This document shows, one piece after another, positions 16,182 to 25,797 of a stretch of DNA of 64,000 nt. The notes below the pieces were generated by a model that was not told the DNA's origin, did not search any database, and saw only the letters and a list, made by a program, of their open reading frames with translations. Numbering within the stretch: the first letter of the stretch is position 1; each line of letters starts with the position of its first letter. The stretch spans positions 124,001 to 188,000 of the forward strand of contig NZ_BARF01000014.1 in the NCBI RefSeq assembly GCF_000367365.1, read 5' to 3'. A program made the position numbers and the translations under genes. Source of the DNA: Streptomyces prunicolor NBRC 13075 (lineage in GTDB: Bacteria; Actinomycetota; Actinomycetes; Streptomycetales; Streptomycetaceae).

Positions 16182-17558
16182 ATGTCCGGACCCTTCTTCA
16201 ACTCGCCCTCGTCCCTTAGCCGTCGGGGTTTCCTCGTCGCCGCCGGTGCGCTGTCGCTGGCCGCCTGTGGCGGGGGTGGTGGCGGTACGAGTGGCTCGTC
16301 GAGCAAGCCGGTCAGCCAGGCCGACATCGACAAGGCGATGAAGACGCCGACCCAACTGACGTTCTGGACCTGGGTTCCGAACATCGACAAGGAGGTCGCG
16401 CTCTTCGAGAAGAAGTACCCGGCCGTCAAGGTCAAGGTCGTCAACGCCGGTCAGGGCACGCCCCAGTACACCAAGCTGCGCACCGCGCTCAAGGCCAACA
16501 GCGGTGCCCCGGACATGGTGCAGATCGAGTTCCAGGCGATCCCGACGTTCACCATCACCGACAGCCTGCTCGACCTCCGCCCCTACGGTGCCTCCGCGCT
16601 CAAGTCGACGTTCGTCGACTGGACTTGGGGACAGGTCAGTGGCAGCGGCGGGGAGATCTGGGCGATACCGCAGGACACCGGCCCGATGGGCATGCTGTAC
16701 CGCAAGGACATCTTCGACCAGCACGGCATCCAAGTCCCCGCCACGTGGGACGAGTTCGCGGCCGCCGCCCGCAAGCTGCACAAGGCCGACCCGGACGTCT
16801 ACCTCACCAACCTCGCGGCCAACCAAGTCGCCGCCTGGCACGGTCTGTTGTGGCAGGCGGGCGCCAAGCCGTATGTCACCTCCGGCAAGAGCGACATCAC
16901 CGTCAGCGTCGACGACGCGGTCTCCAAGAAGCTCGGCGAGTACTGGGGCACCCTCGCCAAGGACGGCGTGATCGGCGTCGAGCCGGACTTCACCGACGCC
17001 TGGTACGCGGCCCTGAACAAGGGCAAGTACGCGACCTGGTTGACCGGCGCCTGGGGGCCGGCCTTCCTCTCCGGCTCGGCGAAGGCCACCTCCGGGAAGT
17101 GGCGTGCGGCCCCGCTCCCGCAGTGGGACGCGGCCAAGCCCAGCTCGGGCAACTGGGGCGGCTCCACCACCGCGGTCATCCGATCCACCAAGAACCCCGT
17201 CCAGGCGGCGGTGTTCGCCCAGTTCCTCAACAGCGACCCCACCAGCGCCAAGATGTTCGCCACCGAACAGTTCTTCTTCCCGGCGACCAAGACCCTGCTC
17301 TCCGAGCCGAGTTTCCTCGCCGAGGCCCCCGCCTTCTACGGCGGCCAGAAGGTCAACCAGATCTTCGCCGACATCAGCGCCCAGGTCGACCCCGCCTTCC
17401 AGTGGCCGCCGTTCCTCGACCGGGTGGCCACGGACTGGACCGAGACCGTCGGCAAGTCCCTCGCCGACAAGACGGACACCGTCCGCGCGCTCGGTTCCTG
17501 GCAGTCGCGCATCACGACCTTCGCCAAGAGCCAGGGCTTCACGGTCAAGGGAGGCTGA
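16182..17558 (+). CDS. ABC sugar transporter, solute-binding lipoprotein
   Basis: 458-aa family 1 extracellular solute-binding protein. The N-terminus has a twin-arginine motif ([10 protein letters not shown]), a hydrophobic stretch and the lipobox LAAC, followed by a Gly/Ser linker, so it is exported and lipid-anchored at the membrane face. The body ([20 protein letters not shown] onward, with [16 protein letters not shown]) has the periplasmic-binding fold for oligosaccharides. The ATG at 16182 has GGGAG six bases upstream; the upstream ATG at 16146 does not. It leads an operon with two permeases, GH42 and a propeller protein. Likely ligand: a beta-galactoside or galacto-oligosaccharide. 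Confidence 0.93.
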   Translation: MSGPFFNSPSSLSRRGFLVAAGALSLAACGGGGGGTSGSSSKPVSQADIDKAMKTPTQLTFWTWVPNIDKEVALFEKKYPAVKVKVVNAGQGTPQYTKLRTALKANSGAPDMVQIEFQAIPTFTITDSLLDLRPYGASALKSTFVDWTWGQVSGSGGEIWAIPQDTGPMGMLYRKDIFDQHGIQVPATWDEFAAAARKLHKADPDVYLTNLAANQVAAWHGLLWQAGAKPYVTSGKSDITVSVDDAVSKKLGEYWGTLAKDGVIGVEPDFTDAWYAALNKGKYATWLTGAWGPAFLSGSAKATSGKWRAAPLPQWDAAKPSSGNWGGSTTAVIRSTKNPVQAAVFAQFLNSDPTSAKMFATEQFFFPATKTLLSEPSFLAEAPAFYGGQKVNQIFADISAQVDPAFQWPPFLDRVATDWTETVGKSLADKTDTVRALGSWQSRITTFAKSQGFTVKGG

Positions 17559-17560
17559 TG

Positions 17561-18472
17561 ATGGCCACCACCACGGTGAACACTCCGGTCAAGTCACCGC
17601 CCCGACGGCGCCACGGCAGCGCGGGCGTCCTGTTCATCGCCCCGTTCATGGTGCTGTTCCTGCTCCTCTTCCTCGCCCCGCTCGGCTACGCCGCCTACCT
17701 GAGCCTCTTCCAGGAACGTCTCATCGGCGGCTCGACGTTCGTCGGCCTGGACAACTACGTGACGGCCCTCAAAGACCCCGAACTCCTCAAGGGCATAGGC
17801 CGAGTTGCCCTGTTCTTCGTCATCCAGGTCCCGGTGATGCTGCTGCTCGCCCTGTGCTTCGCACTCGCGCTGGACAGCGGCCTGTTGCGGCTCGCCCGGG
17901 TGATCCGCCTCGGCATCTTCGTCCCGTACGCCGTCCCGAGCGTGATCGCCACGCTCATGTGGGGCTACCTCTACGGCCCCGACTTCGGCCCCTTCGCCCA
18001 GATCAGCCACGACCTCCAGCTGCCGGCCCCGCACTTCCTCAGCGACAGCTGGATGCTCGGCAGCCTGGCGAACATCGTGACCTGGGAGTTCGTCGGCTAC
18101 AACATGATCATCCTGTACGCCGCACTGCGCACTGTCCCCGGCGAGTTGTACGAGGCGGCGGCCATGGACGGCGCGGGCGCCTGGCGCATCGCCTGGTCCA
18201 TCAAACTCCCCGCACTGCGACCGGCGTTGACCCTCACCCTGCTGTTCTCCGTGATCGGCAGTTTCCAGCTGTTCAACGAACCAAAACTGTTGATGAAGGT
18301 TGCCCCGGCCGTCATCGACAGCTCCTACACCGCCAACCTCTACGCCTACTCCGTCGCCTTCATCAGTCAGCAGACCAACTACGCGGCCACCGTGTCCTTC
18401 ATTCTCGGGCTGGTCATCGTGATCGTGTCGTACGCCTTCCTGCTCACGGCGAACCGCAGGAGGACTGCATGA
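17561..18472 (+). CDS. ABC sugar permease (MalF/UgpA type)
   Basis: 303-aa inner-membrane permease with six main hydrophobic helices (first at about residues 20-45, LFIAPFMVLFLLLFLAPLGY). The cytoplasmic EAA loop, YEAAAMDGAGAWRIAW, docks an ATPase. Two adjacent ATGs (17558 and 17561) are possible; AGGGAGG spacing favours 17561, and either overlaps or touches the previous stop. It pairs with the next permease. No ATP-binding gene is in the operon, so a shared MsiK-type ATPase elsewhere is expected. Confidence 0.93.
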   Translation: MATTTVNTPVKSPPRRRHGSAGVLFIAPFMVLFLLLFLAPLGYAAYLSLFQERLIGGSTFVGLDNYVTALKDPELLKGIGRVALFFVIQVPVMLLLALCFALALDSGLLRLARVIRLGIFVPYAVPSVIATLMWGYLYGPDFGPFAQISHDLQLPAPHFLSDSWMLGSLANIVTWEFVGYNMIILYAALRTVPGELYEAAAMDGAGAWRIAWSIKLPALRPALTLTLLFSVIGSFQLFNEPKLLMKVAPAVIDSSYTANLYAYSVAFISQQTNYAATVSFILGLVIVIVSYAFLLTANRRRTA

Positions 18473-19404
18473 CCACCGCCACGTCCACTACCGCAACCAC
18501 CGTGAAGGCGAAGCGAGTTCCTGCCGAGGCCGGCCGGTCGCGCCGTTCGCCGACCCGCCGCCGCAGCACCCCGCTGACCATCGCGATGCTGGCCGTCCTG
18601 GCGTATTTCCTGTTGCCCCTCTTCTGGCTGCTGGTCGCCTCGACCAAGAGCACGCAGGACCTGTTCAACACCTTCGGCCTGTGGTTCTCGCACGCGCCCC
18701 AACTGCTGTCGAACATCAAGGCCACCTTCACCCAGGACGACGGGGTGTTCGGGCGCTGGCTGCTCAACACGGTGCTGTACGCCGGGGCGAGCGCGCTCGG
18801 TGCCGCACTGCTCGCGGCGGCGGCCGGCTACGGCTTCGCCAAGTACCGCTTCCGCGGTCACGGCGCAGCCTTCAACCTCGTCCTCGGCGCCATCATGATC
18901 CCGACCACCGCACTGGCGATCCCCACCTATCTGCTCTTCGCCAAGGCGGGCCTGGTCAACACCCCTTGGGCCGTCATTCTGCCCTCCCTCATCAGCCCCT
19001 TCGGCCTCTACCTGATGCGGATCTACGCCGAGGACGCCGTCCCCGACAGCCTCGTCGAGGCCGCCCGCATGGACGGCGCCGGCGAACTCCGCATCTTCTG
19101 CACGATCGCGCTGCGGCTGCTGGCCCCCGGTCTGGTGACCGTCATCCTCTTCACGCTCGTCGCCACCTGGAACAACTACTTCCTGCCGCTGATCATGCTC
19201 AACGACCCGAACCTGTACCCCATCACGGTCGGGCTCTCCTCCTGGGCCGACCAGGCGCAGAACGGCGGCGCCGGAGCCAGCAGCGACATGTTCGCCCTCG
19301 TCGTGACCGGCTCCCTGATCTCGATCATCCCGCTGGTCCTGGCCTTCCTGCTGCTCCAGCGGTACTGGCAGAGCGGCCTGGCCACCGGCGGCGTCAAGCA
19401 GTAA
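18469..19404 (+). CDS. ABC sugar permease (MalG/UgpE type)
   Basis: 311 aa. After a ~35-residue basic Ser/Thr-rich tail come six hydrophobic helices (first LTIAMLAVLAYFLLPLFWLL). The EAA loop reads VEAARMDGAGELRIF. The ATG overlaps the previous stop (ATGA) and has AGGAGG upstream, so translation is coupled. It is the second half of the channel fed by the lipoprotein at 16182. Confidence 0.93.
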   Translation: MTTATSTTATTVKAKRVPAEAGRSRRSPTRRRSTPLTIAMLAVLAYFLLPLFWLLVASTKSTQDLFNTFGLWFSHAPQLLSNIKATFTQDDGVFGRWLLNTVLYAGASALGAALLAAAAGYGFAKYRFRGHGAAFNLVLGAIMIPTTALAIPTYLLFAKAGLVNTPWAVILPSLISPFGLYLMRIYAEDAVPDSLVEAARMDGAGELRIFCTIALRLLAPGLVTVILFTLVATWNNYFLPLIMLNDPNLYPITVGLSSWADQAQNGGAGASSDMFALVVTGSLISIIPLVLAFLLLQRYWQSGLATGGVKQ

Positions 19405-19454
19405 CCCCCTTCCAGCATTCCCCCCAACACCCCCTGCACTCCGGAGGTTTGTCC

Positions 19455-21611
19455 ATGGCGGATCTGCCCGCCCGCGTTCTGTTCGGTGCCGCCTACTACC
19501 ACGAGTACCAGCCCGCCTACGGCCCGGACGTACGGCCCGACGAGCAGCTCAAGACCGACCTCGACCTGATGGCCGAAGCGCACTTCACCGTGATCCGGAT
19601 CGGCGAGTCGGTCTGGTCGACCTGGGAGCCGGAGAACGGCCGCTTCCAACTCGACTGGCTGCAACCGGTGTTGGACGGCGCCCACGAGCGAGGCATCTCC
19701 GTCGTCCTCGGCACCCCCACCTACGCCGTACCGCCGTGGCTGGCCCGCCAGTACCCGGAGATCACCGGCGAGCGACGCACCGGCGAGCGCATCGGCTGGG
19801 GCGCCCGGCAGGAAGTCGACTTCACCCACCCCGCGTTCCGCTTCCACGCCGAGCGGATCATCCGGAAGGTCGTCGCCCGGTACGCCGACCACCCGGCCGT
19901 CATCGGCTTCCAGGTCGACAACGAACCGGGCCTGGAACTGTTCCACAACCACGGCGTCTTCCAGCGCTTCACCGATCACCTGCGCGAGAAGTACGGCGAC
20001 GTCGAGACCCTCAACCGCGAGTGGGGCCTGGTCTATTGGTCCCACCGCCTGTCCACCTGGGCCGACCTGTGGACCCCCGACGGCAACGTACAGCCCCAAT
20101 ACGACGTCGCCTGGCGGGAGTTCCAGGCCCGCCAGTGCACCGAGTTCATCGGCTGGCAGGCCGACATCGTCCGCGAGTACACCCGCCCCGAGCACTTCGT
20201 TACGACCTGTATCTCCTACACCCGCCCGGCAGTCGAGGACGACGAGCTCACCGACCGCCTCGACATCGCCACCGGCAACCCGTACTACGACATGCAGGAC
20301 GGCCTGCTCCTGCCCGACCCGACCCCGGACACCCACCAGCAGAAGTGGAAGACCACCGGCGTCTGGTCGCTCTACCAGACCGCCGACTGGATGTTCTCCT
20401 CCCGCCAGGAACCGTTCCTGGTCACCGAGACCAACGCCAACTCCATCGGCATGGCCTGGGACAACAGGCCCGCCTACGACGGCCAGTGGCGCCAGGCCGC
20501 CTGGGCCCTCGTCGGCCGCGGCGCCCGCATGATCGAGTACTGGCAGTGGCAGACCCTCCGCTTCGGCGCCGAGACCTACTGGGGCGGAGTCCTCCCGCAC
20601 AGCGGCCGACCGGGCCGGACCTACGCCGAACTCGGCAGGCTGGGCGAGGAGTTCGAAGCCGTAGGGCCGCTCGTCGCGGGTCTCGAACCGGACGCCGACA
20701 TCACCATCGTCTATTCCACCCCCAGCAAGTGGCTGATGCAGAAGCACCCGCCGCTCGCGACCCCGGAAGGCGAACCGGACCCTGCCGCCTACCACCGCAT
20801 CCTCGACCCCTTCTACCGCGGCGCCTTCGACGCCGGACGGCAGGTGCGTGTCGTCCACGCCCGCCAACTGCACGATCCGCGTGGCGAACGCGAAGGCCTG
20901 GCCCCCGACGAAGCCGCCCGCCGGCATCCCGTCCTCGTCGTGCCCGGCCTGTATCTCGCCGACGACACCACGCTCGACTGGTTCGCCGCCTACGCACAGG
21001 CCGGCGGCCACCTGGTCCTCGGCCCCCGCACCGGCTACGCCGACCACGAGGCACGCGCCCGGCACGAACCGGCCCCCGCCCGGCTCACCGGCGCGGCGGG
21101 AGTGTCGTACGACGAATTCAGCAACCTCGCGCAGCCCGTGCCCGTGCGAGCCGTGCCCGACAGCCCGCTCGCGCTGCCGGAGACCGCGACGGCGACGCAC
21201 TGGGCGGACGGTCTGACCGTCGCCGACGCCGAGGTCCTCGCGACGTACGAGCACCCGCACTTCGGGCGCTGGCCCGCCGTGACCACCCGCCGTCACGGAG
21301 AGGGGCGGGTCACGTACGTCGGCACCGTGCCCGGCCGTGATCTCGCCCGCGCGCTGGCCGAGTGGCTGGCGCCGGCCGCCCGCAGCGGGTGGGGGGATCT
21401 GCCGGCGTCCGTCACGGCGACGACCGGTACCTCGCCCGACGGCCGGCGGGTGCACATCGTCCACAACTGGAGCTGGGAGCCCGCCCGTTCGACGGTGCCG
21501 GTCGATCTGGCCGACGCCCTGGACGGCACGGCCCTCCTCGCGGGCGCGGTGTTGGAGCTCGGCCCGTGGGACGTACGCGTACTGGTTTCCCCGATCGACG
21601 CGAAGGAGTAG
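19455..21611 (+). CDS. GH42 beta-galactosidase
   Basis: 718-aa intracellular enzyme with no signal peptide. The (beta/alpha)8 barrel runs from about residue 8 to 390 (LFGAAYYHEYQP). The acid/base is Glu157 (QVDNEPG) and the nucleophile Glu325 (LVTETNA). The middle is the GH42 trimerisation domain and the C-terminal ~70 residues form the small beta domain (HIVHNWSWEPA). Length and order fit the family. GGAGG lies seven bases before the ATG at 19455. It follows the permeases by 50 bp, so it should split imported galactosides to galactose. Confidence 0.95.
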   Translation: MADLPARVLFGAAYYHEYQPAYGPDVRPDEQLKTDLDLMAEAHFTVIRIGESVWSTWEPENGRFQLDWLQPVLDGAHERGISVVLGTPTYAVPPWLARQYPEITGERRTGERIGWGARQEVDFTHPAFRFHAERIIRKVVARYADHPAVIGFQVDNEPGLELFHNHGVFQRFTDHLREKYGDVETLNREWGLVYWSHRLSTWADLWTPDGNVQPQYDVAWREFQARQCTEFIGWQADIVREYTRPEHFVTTCISYTRPAVEDDELTDRLDIATGNPYYDMQDGLLLPDPTPDTHQQKWKTTGVWSLYQTADWMFSSRQEPFLVTETNANSIGMAWDNRPAYDGQWRQAAWALVGRGARMIEYWQWQTLRFGAETYWGGVLPHSGRPGRTYAELGRLGEEFEAVGPLVAGLEPDADITIVYSTPSKWLMQKHPPLATPEGEPDPAAYHRILDPFYRGAFDAGRQVRVVHARQLHDPRGEREGLAPDEAARRHPVLVVPGLYLADDTTLDWFAAYAQAGGHLVLGPRTGYADHEARARHEPAPARLTGAAGVSYDEFSNLAQPVPVRAVPDSPLALPETATATHWADGLTVADAEVLATYEHPHFGRWPAVTTRRHGEGRVTYVGTVPGRDLARALAEWLAPAARSGWGDLPASVTATTGTSPDGRRVHIVHNWSWEPARSTVPVDLADALDGTALLAGAVLELGPWDVRVLVSPIDAKE

Positions 21612-21613
21612 CT

Positions 21614-23422
21614 GTGCGAAGAAGCAGAGCGGTGAAGGCGCTGGGTACGTTCGTCGGGGCCGCGGCGATGCTGGCGGCGCCCATGGCCACGGGTGCGCAG
21701 GCGTACGCCCCGACGGGCGGCATCCTCTACCAGCTCGGCAGCGAACCGTGTCTGAAGGGGCGAGGCAACTGCGCCGTCTACCCGAAGTCGGCCCAACTGC
21801 CCGGCGGGCGGCTGGTCGCGTCGTTCGAGAAGTCCACCGTCGTGTCGGCCACGGGCAGCGCGGACGGGCAGACGCTCCCGGTCTACAAGAGCGACGACCA
21901 CGGGACGAGCTGGCAGCCGCTGTCGGAGGTCAAGGCTCCGGCGTATCTCTCCAAGGACCCCAAGTACGCGAAGTACACCAGCAATTGGACCAACCCCTAC
22001 CTCTACACGCTTCCGCAGAGCGTCGGAAAACTGAAGCGGGGCACGCTGCTCCTGGCGAGTGTCGTGTCGGGTGACGACGCGTACTACAAGGAACACAAGA
22101 CGGCCGACCCCAACTGGACGCCCTCCAACGACGGTGACCGCAGCGACCTCGCCATCGCGCTGTACTCCAGCACCGACGGCGGCGCCTCCTGGAAGGTCGT
22201 CAACGTCATCGCGACGGGCGGCTGGCAGGGCGGCAGCGCGGGCGCGATCGGGCAGAACGTCGCCACGGCCAACACGCACCAGCAGGTCGACCCCATCTGG
22301 GAGCCGTACCTGATGGTCTACAAGGGTCAACTCGTCTGCTACTACTCCGACGAGAACGACTACACCGGCTTCGACGCGACCACCGGCGTCCCGACGCTCG
22401 ACCCCGCCAACGACACCGCCGCGGACTCACACGGCCAGATCCTCGCCCACCGGACCTGGAACGGCCGCAGCGCCAAGTGGAGCGGACCCGTCGTCGACGT
22501 CGCGGGACTGACCCAGTCCATGGGCGGCGGCAAGACGGAGATCGGCGGCGGGCGGCCGGGCATGACGAACGTGGTGCGGACCACGGATGGCAAGTGGCTG
22601 CTCACATACGAGTACTGGGGCGGCGGAGCCAACACCAGATACGTGCTCGCCGACAACCCGCTTGATTTCTACCGGAGTTCGGTGATCGGCGGTGCCGTCA
22701 CCTCGCTGCCGGTCGACACCGGCTCCCGTCCGCTCGCGACAGGCGGCAGTCCGGTCGTCATCAGGCTGCCCGGCGGAGGCCTGGTCTACAACGCGGCCGG
22801 CAGCGGCAACGTCTGGGTCAACAAGAGCGGCCGTGGCGACGGGGTCTGGAAGGAGTACCAGACGACCTCGCGGGCCGGATACAGCCGCGACCTCCAGTAC
22901 GTCGACGGCACCGGCCGTATCGCGATCCTCAACAACCAGGGCACCTCGACGATCGCCTACGCCGAGGTCGACCTCGGACGGTCGAAGGGCGCCTACTACC
23001 GGTTGGTGAACCGGAAGACCGGCCAGGTGATCGGCACCGGCGGCAAGACGAACGACGCGAACATCGGCAACGGGAACGTCCCCGACGTCGTCCTGGAGGC
23101 CCGAGGCTCCGCCGCGAACCCGGACACCCAGTACTGGCACGTGGTGACCGAACCGAACGGCGGGGTAACGCTGTTGAACAAGTCGGGCGGTCGCGCGGCG
23201 GCGATCTGGACCGGCAACGCGACGGCCGGTCAGCGGATCGGCCAGTGGGTCGACAACAGCGCCACCGGCAGCTGGAACCTGGTCAAGTCCGGTGACGGGT
23301 TCTACCGGTTGCAGTCGGTCAAGAACACCAGCCTGTATCTGACCGGAGCGTCGGACGGGGCGCCGCTGACGCTGCAGAACGTGGCGGCGGACGGTTCGCA
23401 GGAGTGGCGGCTCGTGCGGTAG
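21614..23422 (+). CDS. Secreted sialidase-fold beta-propeller protein with C-terminal ricin-type lectin domain
   Basis: 602 aa. A Sec signal peptide (residues 1-32, ending AQAYA) precedes a six-bladed propeller of the sialidase superfamily. Asp-box motifs are visible as SDDHGTSW (~residue 89) and STDGGASW (~residue 186). The organisation resembles GH93-like exo-arabinanases and other BNR hydrolases rather than true sialidases. Residues ~455-602 (GAYYRLVNRKTGQVIG, then QYWHVV and QEWRLV) form a ricin-type beta-trefoil. A GTG at 21614 with AAGGAG is 3 bp after the GH42 stop, so it is co-transcribed. It likely trims extracellular polysaccharide for the ABC system; arabinogalactan is one candidate. 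Confidence 0.8.
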   Translation: MRRSRAVKALGTFVGAAAMLAAPMATGAQAYAPTGGILYQLGSEPCLKGRGNCAVYPKSAQLPGGRLVASFEKSTVVSATGSADGQTLPVYKSDDHGTSWQPLSEVKAPAYLSKDPKYAKYTSNWTNPYLYTLPQSVGKLKRGTLLLASVVSGDDAYYKEHKTADPNWTPSNDGDRSDLAIALYSSTDGGASWKVVNVIATGGWQGGSAGAIGQNVATANTHQQVDPIWEPYLMVYKGQLVCYYSDENDYTGFDATTGVPTLDPANDTAADSHGQILAHRTWNGRSAKWSGPVVDVAGLTQSMGGGKTEIGGGRPGMTNVVRTTDGKWLLTYEYWGGGANTRYVLADNPLDFYRSSVIGGAVTSLPVDTGSRPLATGGSPVVIRLPGGGLVYNAAGSGNVWVNKSGRGDGVWKEYQTTSRAGYSRDLQYVDGTGRIAILNNQGTSTIAYAEVDLGRSKGAYYRLVNRKTGQVIGTGGKTNDANIGNGNVPDVVLEARGSAANPDTQYWHVVTEPNGGVTLLNKSGGRAAAIWTGNATAGQRIGQWVDNSATGSWNLVKSGDGFYRLQSVKNTSLYLTGASDGAPLTLQNVAADGSQEWRLVR

Positions 23423-23485
23423 GGCGGTGGAGGGGCCGACCGGCTTCGAGGGTGAACTGCCGGTTGGCCCACTACCGTTGGGGAC

Positions 23486-23920
23486 ATGAGGGTTCGTCAC
23501 AAGGCGCGTGTGGTGTTGCTCGACGGCGGTCACCTGGTGTTCCTGAAGCGCGGCTGGCCCGGCGGTGATTCGTACTGCACCTCCGTCGGCGGGAGCGTCG
23601 AGCCCGAGGACGCGGACCTCGAAGCGGCGTTGCGGCGCGAGGCGATGGAGGAGATCGGGGCCACGATCGGTCCCGCCACCGAGTTCCTGACCCTCACCGA
23701 ACCGCGCGGGACGAGCACCGTCGTCCAGCACTACTTCCTCGCCGACCTGCTGGACATGGACCTGGATCGCCGGCACGGTCCCGAACTCGACGACCCCGAC
23801 ACGGGCGACTTCGAACCGGTGCGGATCGCGCTGAGCCGTCCGGCCGTGGCGGCCGTCAACCTCCAGCCGGCCGAGCTAGCCGACTATGTGCTCGCGCATG
23901 TCGAGGCGTGGGGCGCCTGA
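23486..23920 (+). CDS. Nudix hydrolase
   Basis: 144-aa MutT-like pyrophosphatase. The Nudix helix is GGSVEPEDADLEAALRREAMEEIGA at about residues 36-60 (quoted here only to locate it; key residues are Gly37 and the REAMEE core). The REAMEEIGA part is intact. The upstream Glu of the canonical G-x5-E-x7-REUxEE spacing is shifted by about two residues, as in some divergent members. A start at 23486 has only weak ribosome-site support. It stands alone between the propeller gene and a minus-strand gene. It hydrolyses nucleoside-diphosphate-linked compounds; the substrate cannot be predicted. Confidence 0.88.
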   Translation: MRVRHKARVVLLDGGHLVFLKRGWPGGDSYCTSVGGSVEPEDADLEAALRREAMEEIGATIGPATEFLTLTEPRGTSTVVQHYFLADLLDMDLDRRHGPELDDPDTGDFEPVRIALSRPAVAAVNLQPAELADYVLAHVEAWGA

Positions 23921-23934
23921 CCGCTGCCCGGGTG

Positions 23935-24525
23935 TCACAACGCCTTTAGCTGGGTGAGGAGTTGGAGGGTGTCCGTGTTGACCCAGTACTCCACGAACCT
24001 GCCGTCGCGCATCCGGAGTGTGTCGGTGCCGGTGAACGTGACCACCGTCCCGGGCACGGCCTTGGCGCCGGGGAAGCCGCCGGCGTAGGTGCCGGTGGCC
24101 GTCCAGCGTATGGACGCGTAGCGGCCGTCGACCAGCGGGGCGACCTGCTCGGTGAAGCGGAGGTCGGGGAAGGCTGCGCGGGTCTGCGCGATCCACGTGA
24201 CCAGCCCGTCGACACCGCGGATCGAGCTGCCGTCGCCGCCGTCGAGGAGGGCGGCGTGGACGCGGAAGGCGGGGGAGATGATGCCCGGCGCCCGGTCGTA
24301 GTCGCCGTTCCAGAGCCGGAGCCAGTCGTCGAGCATCGCCTTCGGCCGCTGCGCGCCCTCGTGGTCGCTCTGGACGGCCGTGATCGCCGTCGTCGAGGGG
24401 GACTTGGGTGACGCGTCCGAGACGGTGGCGGTCATGGCCGTGCAGACCAGGGCGGCGAGCGCCGCCGGGACGAGCAGCCGGGCGCAGGGACGGGGGGCGG
24501 TGCGGGCGGGCGGGACGGTGGGCAT
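23935..24525 (-). CDS. Secreted SnoaL-like (NTF2-fold) protein
   Basis: 196 aa. The first ~45 residues form a signal peptide (RLLVPAALAALVCTAMTATV). The rest is a SnoaL-like polyketide-cyclase-type fold: MLDDWLRLWNGDYDRAPGII, FPDLRFTEQVAPLVDG, RWTATGTYAGGFPG and GRFVEYWVNTDTLQLLTQL. Such proteins may be isomerases or ligand binders; export is uncommon for the family. The ATG at 24525 has GGAAGGAC upstream. It follows the zinc-less MDR gene by 47 bp on the same strand and is likely in its operon. Confidence 0.85.
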   Translation of the reverse strand: MPTVPPARTAPRPCARLLVPAALAALVCTAMTATVSDASPKSPSTTAITAVQSDHEGAQRPKAMLDDWLRLWNGDYDRAPGIISPAFRVHAALLDGGDGSSIRGVDGLVTWIAQTRAAFPDLRFTEQVAPLVDGRYASIRWTATGTYAGGFPGAKAVPGTVVTFTGTDTLRMRDGRFVEYWVNTDTLQLLTQLKAL

Positions 24526-24572
24526 GGCAGGTCCTTCCGAGAGGGGTGGGGAAGAGGGGAGGGCGGGGTGCG

Positions 24573-25646
24573 TCACGGCGTCAGGACGACCTTGCCGGCG
24601 ACCGTGCCGGACTCGGCCAGGCGCAGGGCGTCCGAGACGCGGGCGAGCGGGAGTTGGGCTGCGATCTGCGCGTTGACCTCACCGCGCTTGAGGGCCGCGA
24701 ACACCTGGGTCAGGTCGGCACTCAGCTGGGCCCGGAACTTGTTCTTGCTCAGGGCGCGCCCGGCCCAGACGTTGAAGAAGTAGGCGTGGCGGCCGTTCGG
24801 CAGCGCGTTCCACACCCAGACCCGGCCCAGGATCTTGAGCACGGGCAGCTGCTTGGAGCCCTCGTCGTCACGGGTGGAGGCGCTGCCGTAGGAGACGAGC
24901 GTGCCGCCGGGGGCGAGGAGGTGCCAGGACCGGACGACGCTGGGGCCGCCGACGTGGTCGAAGACGGCGTCCACGCCGCGCGGGGCGAGCTCGCGGACGC
25001 GGGCGGTGAGGTCGGGGGTGCGGTAGTCGATGGGCTCGACACCCTGCTCGCGCAGTGCGTCGTGGTGGCGCGGAGACGCCGTGCCGATCACGTTCACCCC
25101 TGCGGCGTGGGCGAGTTGGACCAGGACGGTGCCGACTCCGCCGTTCGCACCGTGCACCAGGATCGTCTGGCCGGCGCGGACGCGGGCCTTGCGGTGCAGC
25201 ATCTGCCAGGCGGTGATGCCGTTGACTACCACGGTCTCCGCCTCGGCCGCGCCGATCCCCTCGGGCACCGGCACCACGTCGGCCGCGTCGACGAGGACAT
25301 GGCTTGCCCAGCCGCCGACCTTGACCAGCGCGGCGACCCGGGTGCCGGTCAGGCCGGGTTCGACGCCCGCGCCGGTGGTGAGGACGGTGCCGACCAGGTC
25401 GTAGCCGGGGACGAAGGGGAACGGGGGCTGGTCGTAGTACTTGCCGCGGCGCATCTGCTGCTCGGCGAAGGAGACCCCGGTCGCCTCCATCCGGACCAGG
25501 ACCTGGCCGGGGCCCGCGACGGGCACGGCTCCGTGCCGGACCTCCAGGCCCTCGGGCTCCACCTTGCCCGGCAGGACGACCTCGACGAGTGCGTCGGTGG
25601 TGTTGTCCACGTGGTTCATGTTGTCCGTGTTGTCCGTGCTGTTCAT
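24573..25646 (-). CDS. MDR-family quinone oxidoreductase/zinc-less alcohol dehydrogenase
   Basis: 357-aa NADPH-dependent reductase. The GroES-like domain is residues ~20-130 (VRMEATGVSFAEQQMRRGKY, PFVPGYDLVGTV). The Rossmann part begins with QTILVHGANGGVGTVLVQLA at about residue 165. The catalytic-zinc Cys/His set is missing, as in quinone oxidoreductases. The first ~20 residues (MNSTDNTDNMNHVDNTTDA) are Asn/Asp-rich from short 9-bp repeats, odd for this GC-rich genome. The ATG at 25646 has GGAGG five bases upstream. It is divergent from a TetR gene, which most likely controls it through sites at 25693-25707. Confidence 0.92.
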   Translation of the reverse strand: MNSTDNTDNMNHVDNTTDALVEVVLPGKVEPEGLEVRHGAVPVAGPGQVLVRMEATGVSFAEQQMRRGKYYDQPPFPFVPGYDLVGTVLTTGAGVEPGLTGTRVAALVKVGGWASHVLVDAADVVPVPEGIGAAEAETVVVNGITAWQMLHRKARVRAGQTILVHGANGGVGTVLVQLAHAAGVNVIGTASPRHHDALREQGVEPIDYRTPDLTARVRELAPRGVDAVFDHVGGPSVVRSWHLLAPGGTLVSYGSASTRDDEGSKQLPVLKILGRVWVWNALPNGRHAYFFNVWAGRALSKNKFRAQLSADLTQVFAALKRGEVNAQIAAQLPLARVSDALRLAESGTVAGKVVLTP

Positions 25647-25692
25647 GGTGACCTCCACTGCGATCCGCTGTGAGCTAGGAGATTTCGTGTTC

Positions 25693-25707
25693 GTTATAAG
25701 TTGTAAC
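25693..25707. promoter_or_regulatory. Candidate TetR operator in the MDR/TetR divergent region
   Basis: GTTA-N7-TAAC overlaps the -10 box of the MDR promoter. A related half-site, GTTAGAAGCTATC on the minus strand, lies at 25741-25753 nearer the TetR gene. Confidence 0.5.
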
Positions 25708-25729
25708 TCACGCGAGAAGGGTTCGTCAA
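25701..25729 (-). promoter_or_regulatory. Promoter of the MDR/SnoaL operon
   Basis: TTGACG (25729-25724), 17 bp, then TTACAA (25706-25701) on the minus strand, ~55 bp before the start codon. Confidence 0.6.
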
Positions 25730-25797
25730 TAGCGATCGTGATAGCTTCTAACTGGAGCGTGAATATGTAGTCGAGTGGGAGTGGAAGGCGGCCGGTC

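Noticed and set aside
19176..21464. Long minus-strand open frame opposite GH42
   Set aside because: A GC-codon mirror of the real GH42 gene: Gly/Val/Arg-rich, with no motifs and no start signal.
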